From: Candidatus Moranbacteria bacterium UBA1302
Lineage (GTDB): Bacteria; Patescibacteriota; Minisyncoccia; Moranbacterales; UBA1568
Assembly (NCBI GenBank): GCA_002307715.1
Contig: DBUA01000028.1
Span: 1-5,657 of the forward strand
Reading direction: 5' to 3'
DNA: 5,657 bases
Made by a program: the position numbers and the translations under genes. Positions 1 through 5,610 of the stretch are shown piece by piece (position 1 is the first letter of the stretch; each line of letters opens with the position of its first letter). The notes under the pieces were generated by a model, which saw only the letters and a program-made list of their open reading frames with translations, did no database searches and had not been told where the DNA came from.

Positions 1-985
1 AAAAATGATGCGCGTGGATGATCCAGCCGCCACGATCATCCGGTACAAAAAACGGGAAATCAATCACCCAGCAACACGCCAAAAGGTTCGGATCATGCTT
101 ATCCGTTCGGATATCCGGCTTATCCGATCCGTATTTTTCCATGGCTTCAGCATATGACAAACGAGGGAACGGCAGCTCTTGTATGCGCTTCTCCGGATAC
201 ACCTTCTGAATCATGTCCACGATGAGTGCTTCGTTGATACGCATAACATCCTCTTGTGTCACGAAGCTCATTTCCATATCGACTTGCGTGAATTCCGGCT
301 GACGGTCACCCCGCGTATCCTCATCGCGGAAGCAACGCGCGATCTGAAAATACCGTTCGAAGCCGGCTGACATCAGCAGCTGCTTGTACTGTTGAGGCGA
401 TTGCGGCAACGCGTAAAACTTCCCTGGCTCGATGCGTGATGGCACGACATAATCACGTGATCCTTCCGGGGTCGACTTCGTCATATAGGGCGTTTCAATC
501 TCGACAAACCCTTCAGCATCATAGAAACGACGGATATGAAGCATCGCTTCATGACGTTTCCGCATATTCCGCTGCATCCGATCACGACGCAAATCAAGAT
601 ACCGATAGCGGAGCCGGGATTCCTCACCAATCTCACGCCCATCAGATGCGATATCGAACACGGGTGTCTCAGCCGGATTGAGTACTGACATTTCAAGCAC
701 TTCAATCTCAACATCGCCATTCAACTGTCCATGATTGATCAGTTTTTCCGGACGCGGATTCACTTTTCCCGATACTTTCACGACCCACTCTGAACGCACC
801 GTCTGAGCGATATCCTGCGCTTCTGGATGATTCGGCAAAACAACCATCTGCACTTGCCCGGTCCGATCGCGAAGGTCAATAAATATGAGTTTGCCATGGT
901 CGCGCCGCACATGCACCCATCCCGCCAACGTGACTTCTTCCCCTTTATGCTCGGCTATCTTCCCTATAAGTATTCTCTGTTCCAT
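1..985 (-). CDS. aspS: Aspartate--tRNA ligase, bacterial type lacking the GAD insertion (partial, C-terminus off window)
   Basis: Class II aminoacyl-tRNA synthetase that charges tRNA-Asp with aspartate in the cytoplasm; 328 residues are visible and the frame is open at the left edge. Seen: an N-terminal OB-fold anticodon domain (about 1-105, with GWVHVRRDHGKLIFIDLRDR at 22-41), RYRYLDLRR at 127-135, class II motif 1 around 159-168, TPEGSRDYVVPSR at 172-184, FYALPQSPQ at 190-198, and motif 2 with CFRDED (Arg220) and DRQPEFTQVD at 227-236. Unusually, GSDKPDIR (286-293) is followed after only 12 residues by WVIDFPFF (306-313); in E. coli AspRS the roughly 130-residue GAD domain separates these motifs. 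The start is ambiguous: in-frame ATGs at 985, 994 and 997 all lack a well-spaced Shine-Dalgarno. 985 fits the usual AspRS N-terminus best. The gene begins about 42 nt after the response-regulator stop, so it is probably co-transcribed with it. Confidence 0.96.
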   Translation of the reverse strand, partial: MEQRILIGKIAEHKGEEVTLAGWVHVRRDHGKLIFIDLRDRTGQVQMVVLPNHPEAQDIAQTVRSEWVVKVSGKVNPRPEKLINHGQLNGDVEIEVLEMSVLNPAETPVFDIASDGREIGEESRLRYRYLDLRRDRMQRNMRKRHEAMLHIRRFYDAEGFVEIETPYMTKSTPEGSRDYVVPSRIEPGKFYALPQSPQQYKQLLMSAGFERYFQIARCFRDEDTRGDRQPEFTQVDMEMSFVTQEDVMRINEALIVDMIQKVYPEKRIQELPFPRLSYAEAMEKYGSDKPDIRTDKHDPNLLACCWVIDFPFFVPDDRGGWIIHAHHF

Positions 986-1027
986 ATCCTTCATCATGAA
1001 GTTATCAATGCTTGATGAACATCCCTA

Positions 1028-1885
1028 TCATATACCACGTTCCTTGAAGAAATCGCTCACAGCATATGTAAGCTCGCTCGGCGTAATCTGCGTTTTCAGG
1101 AATGTCTTCTCCACACCATGCGATGCCTCAAGCGATTTGAGAACATCGTTATCGAGCGACGCAGAAAAAAGGAATATCGGCGTATTATTCTCCTGTTCCG
1201 CTTCTTTTAACTTAAGTACCAGATCGCGACCATCCATACCAGGCATCAGGATATCGCATATAATCAGATCGAACGTGCCAGCCAGCGCTTCCCGCAAACC
1301 TGAAACACCATCCCGACAAGTGACAACATCATAACCTTCATCACGCAAACGCTTACCGAACATCTCGACAAAAACAGCCTCATCCTCAATAAAAAGAATC
1401 CGACGTTTCGATGCATCAGTCTGTTCTGAGACATCCCGACTCTCTTTGATCTGCTCTCTCGCAAGATTCTTCTTCTGCTCGCTGAATTGATGCAAGAACC
1501 GATTCACCTCTCCGATGACTTCTGACGGTGAAAACTCGGTCTTAGAGATGAAACCATTTGCTCCAAGCTTCAGGCAACGATCCCTGTCTTCCTGGCTATT
1601 CAAATTGCTGAATACGACGATCTTCAGATCCTTGGAATAGTTCGTGTCCATCCGAAGCTGTTCCAACACATCCATACCGTTCATTTCTGGGATCACCAAA
1701 TCAAGCAAAACCAAATCAAACATCGGCTGCTCTTTCGCTTTTTCAAGGACGGCTTTGCCGGTCGTAACATTCACCACATCAAAACCAGAACTCTCCAGTT
1801 TCTTTTTATAAATCTCAGCGATGAACGGATCATCTTCGACAAACAGTATTTTTGGCATATACCGGCGCTTATTGAGTTCTGACAT
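1028..1885 (-). CDS. Response regulator with two tandem receiver domains and no output domain
   Basis: A 285-residue cytoplasmic protein made of two CheY-like receivers. Receiver 1 (about 11-132) has the acidic pair E17/D18, phosphoacceptor Asp62 in LLDLVIPEMNG, Ser93 and Lys115. Receiver 2 (about 161-283) has E167/D168, Asp211 in ICDILMPGMDG, Ser241 and Lys264. Both therefore look phosphorylatable. A charged 28-residue linker (133-160) joins them, and only two residues follow the second receiver, so there is no DNA-binding, GGDEF or other output domain. It follows the histidine kinase by 30 nt and is its obvious partner. Output must come by protein contact, phosphate relay, or a phosphate-sink role; which one cannot be read from the sequence. 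Translation could start at 1885 or at the in-frame ATG at 1858 (MPKILFVEDD), where receiver 1 begins; neither has a good Shine-Dalgarno. It ends with TGA. Confidence 0.95.
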   Translation of the reverse strand: MSELNKRRYMPKILFVEDDPFIAEIYKKKLESSGFDVVNVTTGKAVLEKAKEQPMFDLVLLDLVIPEMNGMDVLEQLRMDTNYSKDLKIVVFSNLNSQEDRDRCLKLGANGFISKTEFSPSEVIGEVNRFLHQFSEQKKNLAREQIKESRDVSEQTDASKRRILFIEDEAVFVEMFGKRLRDEGYDVVTCRDGVSGLREALAGTFDLIICDILMPGMDGRDLVLKLKEAEQENNTPIFLFSASLDNDVLKSLEASHGVEKTFLKTQITPSELTYAVSDFFKERGI

Positions 1886-1915
1886 CCGTCAGAATACCGT
1901 ATCAAGAATGAAAAA

Positions 1916-3619
1916 TCAACCGCCCACCTCGCTGTGCGGCAGCTTATAGCTGTCGACAAACGTCGCGACTCGGCGCGAATCAGTATCCGGGCGCTTGAAC
2001 GGCAGTTCTATGATAAATCGCGAGCCTTGGCCATGCCCTTCCGATTCTGCCCAGATTTTTCCGCCATGAGCTTCTACGAAATTCCGTCCGATGTACAGCC
2101 CGAGACCGCTTCCGGAAACCACCATTCTCGATGTTTCTTGGCTTCGGACGAATTTCTTGAACAGCCGTCCCAACGTTTCCGGCTCAATACCGATACCGGT
2201 ATCAGAAATGATGATGCGAAGAGCTGCTGCATCATCAGATAATCCGACTTCGACCGTAACGCTGCCTTCCGGAGTGTATTTGATTGCATTATCAATGAGA
2301 TTGGAAATGACTTCGCGCAATTTATTCTGATCGACCGCAATTATCGGCAATGATTTCTTCGGTAAACGGATTCCAAGGTGTATTCCTTTCTCACGAGCTG
2401 ACAGCATGAACATATCGACCAACTCGACAGCCAACGTTTCAATCTGCGTCGGCTGAAAATCATATTGGATGCGGCCGGACTCGATGCGGGAAATATTCAG
2501 CAAGTCTTCAACCAGCTGCGTCAAGCGATTATTCACAGCATAGACTTTCTCCAAAACGTCCTGGATGTTCGGCGGAACTTGGCCATACGACCCTTCAAGA
2601 ATGAGAGAAAGATATCCTTTGATAGCCGTTAAAGGCGTCCGCAGCTGATGGGAAGCGATCGATATGAACTCCGATTTGGCATTATCAAGACGATGCAGCT
2701 GTTCATTCGTCGACGATAGCATATCCGCCATCAGCTGTAGATCTTCCTTGCGGTCTATCTCGTTATTGATCGCTCTGATCAAGAACGCTACCAATGCTGC
2801 CGATATGATGAAAATGACGAATCGGACTACGACTTGGAAAAAATCAACTGAGAAAAATATCTGAGAAAACGATACGAGCAGTATAGTGAATGACAAAAGT
2901 TCAGCCGTAATAAACTTTACATCGAAAAGACTATGTCGAATCATTGCATATCCCGGAAACAGTACGACAAATACCATACCGAATATTCCAAGGCGCGAAA
3001 AGAACTGGTAATACGGACCGCCATTGATATAGTCAGTCATGAGCACATTCGTCACAAGAACAATAGAAACAGACAGCGCCAAGCCAGATACGAGATAGGC
3101 ATATTTGATCTTTTCGGCCGGTTCAGCATCATTGAACTTCCATAAAATGGCCAACAGACCCGATAAGGAAGCGCACACGACAAGGATGTTATAAAAATAC
3201 GCACCGATCCCGAAGACCGGCGATATCATATTGAAACTATCTATCCGATAACCAGCCACGATGAAATCCGTCGAAAAAACGGTGACTCCGATCATAGCCG
3301 CTATGCCAAGCAATGCCCCGCGAAACCAACGATCCTTCGCCGGCTCCCATCGGATAATATCAAGACAGAACAGCAGCAAACAGAAAGAAGCGAAGGCTCC
3401 GAATGCGAAATCGGCTTCTAACAAAGGAAAGTGCCACAAGACAGCGACAGCTTCATCTTCAAAGAACGAAACCGCCATCCAAACAAGCACCGATATCGTA
3501 AGCAAGAAGAAGCTCTGATTCATCGGTTCTCTCGGATTCTTATACAAGATAAAGCATCCAAGCGAAAACAGCAGGAAGACAATCGTCCAAAAAAATATCA
3601 TCTCAGGAAAAAGCAACAT
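1916..3619 (-). CDS. Multi-pass membrane sensor histidine kinase
   Basis: Inner-membrane sensor kinase, 567 residues from the ATG at 3619. Hydrophobic segments at about 7-26, 35-53, 70-88, 99-118, 138-160, 172-193 and 210-228 resemble a 7TM-type sensor module. Two more follow (238-258, 261-282), then a helical linker (282-313). The DHp domain carries the H-box SHQLRTPLTAIKGYLS with phospho-acceptor His324 (codon 2648-2650). The ATPase domain has the N-box NLIDNAIKY (Asn440, Asn444), G1 DTGIGI (473-478), F-box LFKKF (486-490) and G2 GSGLGL (503-508), so it looks catalytically intact. There is no recognisable PAS, HAMP or receiver domain. A longer frame reaches a TTG at 3700, but a near-consensus promoter (3656-3684) lies inside that extension, so I prefer 3619; 3601 is also possible. 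Neither has a strong Shine-Dalgarno. The ligand is unknown. Confidence 0.95.
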   Translation of the reverse strand: MLLFPEMIFFWTIVFLLFSLGCFILYKNPREPMNQSFFLLTISVLVWMAVSFFEDEAVAVLWHFPLLEADFAFGAFASFCLLLFCLDIIRWEPAKDRWFRGALLGIAAMIGVTVFSTDFIVAGYRIDSFNMISPVFGIGAYFYNILVVCASLSGLLAILWKFNDAEPAEKIKYAYLVSGLALSVSIVLVTNVLMTDYINGGPYYQFFSRLGIFGMVFVVLFPGYAMIRHSLFDVKFITAELLSFTILLVSFSQIFFSVDFFQVVVRFVIFIISAALVAFLIRAINNEIDRKEDLQLMADMLSSTNEQLHRLDNAKSEFISIASHQLRTPLTAIKGYLSLILEGSYGQVPPNIQDVLEKVYAVNNRLTQLVEDLLNISRIESGRIQYDFQPTQIETLAVELVDMFMLSAREKGIHLGIRLPKKSLPIIAVDQNKLREVISNLIDNAIKYTPEGSVTVEVGLSDDAAALRIIISDTGIGIEPETLGRLFKKFVRSQETSRMVVSGSGLGLYIGRNFVEAHGGKIWAESEGHGQGSRFIIELPFKRPDTDSRRVATFVDSYKLPHSEVGG

Positions 3620-3655
3620 AGACCAAGCATAAAAAAAGCGTCCGACTGCCCTCTC

Positions 3656-3684
3656 ATTATACTTCGTCCGAAACGGTATATCAA
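3656..3684 (-). promoter_or_regulatory. Sigma-70-type promoter of the kinase-regulator-aspS operon
   Basis: On the minus strand, TTGATA (3679-3684, 5/6 match to TTGACA) is followed after exactly 17 nt by TATAAT (3656-3661, 6/6). Transcription would begin near 3649, about 30 nt before the ATG at 3619. This is the best promoter match seen in the window. Function is inferred from sequence only. Confidence 0.72.
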
Positions 3685-3691
3685 ATCTTGA

Positions 3692-3720
3692 TTGGCTCAA
3701 AAGCCATCACATGGCATACT
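3692..3720 (+). promoter_or_regulatory. Putative promoter of the GNAT gene
   Basis: On the plus strand, TTGGCT (3692-3697, 4/6) and CATACT (3715-3720, 4/6) are separated by 17 nt, placing transcription start near 3727 and about 30 nt of leader before the ATG at 3757. The match is modest, but spacing and position fit. Its -35 box lies only 7 nt from the -35 box of the divergent kinase promoter. Confidence 0.42.
3703..3715. repeat. 13-nt perfect inverted repeat between the divergent promoters (candidate operator)
   Basis: GCCAT-CAC-ATGGC is a perfect 5-bp inverted repeat with a 3-nt centre. It fills most of the spacer between the putative -35 and -10 boxes of the GNAT promoter and lies about 20 nt upstream of the kinase promoter's -35 box. 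This is a classic position for a repressor or dual regulator site. An operator role is inference, and a repeat this short can arise by chance. Confidence 0.35.
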
Positions 3721-3745
3721 TCAATTGCTGTTCATTCACAATCTC

Positions 3746-3750
3746 AGGAG
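3746..3750 (+). promoter_or_regulatory. Shine-Dalgarno that sets the GNAT start
   Basis: AGGAG sits 6 nt before the ATG at 3757 and marks that codon as the start. The in-frame ATG at 3688, 69 nt upstream, lies at the promoter's -35 box and would precede the predicted transcript. Confidence 0.8.
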
Positions 3751-3756
3751 CCTGCC

Positions 3757-4479
3757 ATGTCTAGAAATACTTCAGTACGCATCCTATGCGTGCAAGACTT
3801 GCTCAATCGCGGCTATGACCGCCAGAAACTCATCGAGGAATTGGTCTTTGTCAATCGCGAGACCTGGTCAGCACTTGTACCGGAGCGATATATTTGGACT
3901 AAAAGAATGGTTTCAGCCCAACTTGATCGCTGTCCCGAAACCACTTATTGTGCCTTTATCGATGGAACGCTTGTCGGAAGCGCAAGCTTCATCTGTATCA
4001 ATGAACAAGCTGCTCACTCATCAACCACATGGGAAAGCATCAGTGCCCATGGCACATTTGCCACGCACGATCCAGACGGAGACTGTGCTTTCGGACTTGA
4101 TCTTTCCATCATTCCCACTGCACAAGGAAAAGGCATCAGTGATCAATTGCTTCAAACGGGCTTCTTCTTCAGTATCATTCTTCGTAACCTCAAAGGCGCT
4201 TTTTTAGGCGCACGTGTCCCAGGATTTGCCAAACGCTCCCAATACGCGACAATCGAAGAGCACGTTTTCGGTAAAAAGGGACGGAGCCGCGATCCAGAAG
4301 TCCGCAAATACCAATCAGAAGGTTTTCGGATCGTCAAAATCGTTCCTGGTTACATGGAAGATCCCGAAAGCCTCGACTACGGCGTTCTAATGTTCTATCC
4401 GAATCCATTCTACACACGCTTTTTGCCGCATTCACTCTTCAAAAAGCCTGCGTATCTGCTCCGGAAACTATTCCTCTGA
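3757..4479 (+). CDS. GNAT-family N-acetyltransferase, related to the GNAT half of GNAT/carbon-nitrogen hydrolase fusions
   Basis: A 240-residue, probably cytoplasmic acetyltransferase that should transfer an acyl group from CoA to an unknown amine substrate. The acetyl-CoA pyrophosphate loop is IIPTAQGKGIS (118-128), after strand CAFGLDLS, with Ser128 in place of the usual final Gly/Ala. TW (91-92), HGTFATHDPDGD (98-109), LGARVPGF (150-157), DPEVRKYQSEGF (179-190) and GYMEDPESLDYGVLMFYPNP (198-217) resemble, from memory, the N-terminal GNAT domain of GNAT-nitrilase fusion proteins. Here the protein ends soon after the GNAT domain, in a basic hydrophobic tail (218-240) with no hydrolase domain. 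The start at 3757 is set by the AGGAG at 3746-3750. It is divergent from the kinase operon and convergent with the speD operon, so it appears to be transcribed alone. Substrate and pathway cannot be assigned. Confidence 0.88.
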   Translation: MSRNTSVRILCVQDLLNRGYDRQKLIEELVFVNRETWSALVPERYIWTKRMVSAQLDRCPETTYCAFIDGTLVGSASFICINEQAAHSSTTWESISAHGTFATHDPDGDCAFGLDLSIIPTAQGKGISDQLLQTGFFFSIILRNLKGAFLGARVPGFAKRSQYATIEEHVFGKKGRSRDPEVRKYQSEGFRIVKIVPGYMEDPESLDYGVLMFYPNPFYTRFLPHSLFKKPAYLLRKLFL

Positions 4480-4490
4480 AAAACAGTAAA

Positions 4491-4525
4491 GGGGGCTATC
4501 GCTATGCGATTGCCCCCATTTTCAT
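4491..4525. terminator. Hairpin terminator, probably bidirectional, between convergent genes
   Basis: Positions 4491-4517 form a hairpin: arm GGGGGC-TATCGC, loop TAT, arm GCGATT-GCCCCC, with 11 of 12 positions able to pair. On the plus strand ATTTTCAT follows, and the hairpin starts 11 nt after the GNAT stop. On the minus strand it is followed by TTTACTGTTTTT and lies about 50 nt past the membrane-protein stop. The U-tracts are interrupted, so efficiency is uncertain, but the stem is strong and the position is right for both genes. Confidence 0.83.
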
Positions 4526-4568
4526 ATCCGTGCTTTGCACCGTTTCTATTCCATCTTCATACGGCCAG

Positions 4569-5042
4569 CTATCCGAACGCGAGAGCTATGGCAATCATGC
4601 TGAGAGCAAACAATTCCATCCCTATCTCTATCCATGCCAATACCGACAAACTCCGATCGGATTTTCCGAGTCCATGTATAATGATATACCCCGGCGAAAG
4701 AAATGCTGCGATTGACACCGTAGCGAAGCCGAACCACCCCACGAAACCGAAGGTGCGCATCGCTTCCGCATCCGCGCCGGATAACACCCGTTGAGCAAGA
4801 ACGACATCCATCAGAGACAGGCTTCGGAGCACATTCACTCCCATTGATAAGAGCACCGATAAAATACCAACACTATACAACACTTCAGTCGCGCAAAGAC
4901 AGAAAAAATATCCCTTTAGCGAAATACCTGCGACCTCTTTGAGACGGACACCCTTCCGCACTGAAACTATCGTGGTCGTAATCGTCAATATCCAAGCAGA
5001 AAGAGCAGCAGCATTGACAGCAACTTTGATCCAATTATCCAT
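4569..5042 (-). CDS. Uncharacterised four-helix integral membrane protein
   Basis: A 157-residue protein I do not recognise. It shows four hydrophobic stretches at about 6-27, 46-67, 98-122 and 134-156, with a more polar connector (about 72-97, containing RVLSGADAEAMR) between helices 2 and 3. Basic residues at 29-36 (VRKGVRLKE) follow helix 1, and GLGKSDR (124-130) follows helix 3, suggesting these loops face the cytoplasm and both termini lie outside. There is no signal peptide cleavage site, catalytic motif or metal-binding motif that I can name. The ATG at 5042 has a good Shine-Dalgarno (GGAG, 5050-5053, 7 nt away). The gene begins 21 nt after the speD stop and is surely co-transcribed with it, so a link to transport or sensing of the SpeD product is possible but unproven. 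It ends with TAG. Confidence 0.8.
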   Translation of the reverse strand: MDNWIKVAVNAAALSAWILTITTTIVSVRKGVRLKEVAGISLKGYFFCLCATEVLYSVGILSVLLSMGVNVLRSLSLMDVVLAQRVLSGADAEAMRTFGFVGWFGFATVSIAAFLSPGYIIIHGLGKSDRSLSVLAWIEIGMELFALSMIAIALAFG

Positions 5043-5049
5043 CTTTTTT

Positions 5050-5053
5050 CTCC
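5050..5053 (-). promoter_or_regulatory. Shine-Dalgarno of the membrane-protein gene
   Basis: GGAG on the minus strand lies 7 nt before the ATG at 5042, within the 21-nt gap after the speD stop. It supports independent translation initiation within one transcript. Confidence 0.75.
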
Positions 5054-5063
5054 ATTCACATGC

Positions 5064-5486
5064 TTATTTATGCGCGACACCGCACATTTTAGCATACCAC
5101 TTACCCCGCTTAACGAAATATTCCTCTACGACCAGGATACCGAAAGCGTCTATAAAATACTGCCTGATCATCCCGATATCGATGCCATTCTGACATGTAT
5201 ACACATCGATACTGACGAATCCCACTTTGGGAAAGGTATGGATACTGATATGGCTTTCCTGAATGACGACAACACCCGTCCAGCCACCATCATCCTTCCC
5301 ATGCTCTCTCGGAGGAGCATACAAAACGATCGGGGGCAAAAGCTTCTGCATGCCAAGCTTTTCCGGCAAACGATCAAGGCAGAGAAATACCGCTTCTCTG
5401 TCAGCTAATTTCGCAGGACAACAACCATAACCATCAATCATGAAATGTTCACCAAAGTGACCATCCGAACAGATAGTACCACTCAT
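5064..5486 (-). CDS. speD: SpeD-type pyruvoyl-dependent decarboxylase (S-adenosylmethionine decarboxylase family)
   Basis: A 140-residue proenzyme of the prokaryotic AdoMet decarboxylase family, which makes decarboxylated AdoMet for spermidine synthesis. The hallmark QESHISIHTFP is at 76-86. Self-cleavage between Glu77 and Ser78 would convert Ser78 to the pyruvoyl cofactor. His83 and Cys98 (in VYTCQNG) match the processing and catalytic residues of Thermotoga maritima SpeD (Ser63, His68, Cys83) with identical spacing. The N-terminal part contains GEHFMIDGYGCC (12-23) and RLPEKLGMQKL (39-49). Length suits the class 1 bacterial family. The start at 5486 is chosen for its AAGGAG 6 nt upstream; an earlier in-frame ATG at 5552 lacks one. 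No spermidine synthase (speE) adjoins. Some SpeD homologues are known to have become ornithine or arginine decarboxylases, so the substrate is not certain. It is followed by a membrane protein in the same operon. Confidence 0.93.
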   Translation of the reverse strand: MSGTICSDGHFGEHFMIDGYGCCPAKLADREAVFLCLDRLPEKLGMQKLLPPIVLYAPPREHGKDDGGWTGVVVIQESHISIHTFPKVGFVSIDVYTCQNGIDIGMIRQYFIDAFGILVVEEYFVKRGKWYAKMCGVAHK

Positions 5487-5492
5487 CGCTTT

Positions 5493-5498
5493 CTCCTT
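5493..5498 (-). promoter_or_regulatory. Shine-Dalgarno that sets the speD start
   Basis: AAGGAG on the minus strand sits 6 nt before the ATG at 5486, selecting it over the upstream in-frame ATG at 5552 that would add 22 residues unlike the family. Confidence 0.85.
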
Positions 5499-5571
5499 TT
5501 TTGGAACGCATCGATTGTTAACGAACTCATCATCCCGAACCCTTGTCCTCACGCATCGGATTCCACATCCT
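5499..5571 (-). other. speD 5' leader with small repeats
   Basis: The predicted leader contains the 8-nt direct repeat ACGCATCG (plus-strand 5506-5513 and 5551-5558). On the transcript there is also a possible weak stem in which ATCCGA (5553-5558 in plus coordinates ACGCATCGGAT region) pairs with TCGGGAT about 17 nt later, with one bulged G. It matches no riboswitch class I know. Both elements are short enough to be chance. Confidence 0.2.
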
Positions 5572-5577
5572 TAAGCA

Positions 5578-5607
5578 AGTATATCGCTTCTGAACGATGT
5601 CACACAA
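5578..5607 (-). promoter_or_regulatory. Putative promoter of the speD operon
   Basis: On the minus strand, TTGTGT (5602-5607; the TTG matches, the rest is poor) is followed after 18 nt by TATACT (5578-5583, 5/6). The start would be near 5571, giving a leader of about 85 nt. The -10 is good and the -35 weak, so an activator might be involved. Confidence 0.45.
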
Positions 5608-5610
5608 GGC

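Noticed and set aside
1003..1022. Five-codon ORF (MFIKH) between the regulator gene and aspS
   Set aside because: It is very short, has no clear Shine-Dalgarno and does not overlap the aspS start; it is expected by chance.
1031..1060. Possible separate aspS promoter (TATGAT near the end of the regulator gene)
   Set aside because: A -10-like sequence exists on the minus strand, but no acceptable -35 lies 16-18 nt upstream and the sequence is the coding end of the regulator gene.
885..1334. 149-codon plus-strand ORF across the aspS start and the end of the regulator gene
   Set aside because: It is antisense to two well-supported genes, its translation is Ser-rich with no domain, and it has no ribosome site; it is a shadow frame.
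1894..1902. ATACCGTAT palindrome between kinase and regulator genes
   Set aside because: It is a nine-base palindrome inside an operon gap, far from a promoter and too short to support as an operator.
3688..3756. N-terminal extension of the GNAT protein from the ATG at 3688
   Set aside because: That ATG lies at the predicted -35 box and has no Shine-Dalgarno, whereas 3757 has AGGAG at ideal spacing.
3692..4207. 171-codon ORF in a second frame of the GNAT gene
   Set aside because: It overlaps a gene with clear GNAT motifs and shows no recognisable domain or start signal.
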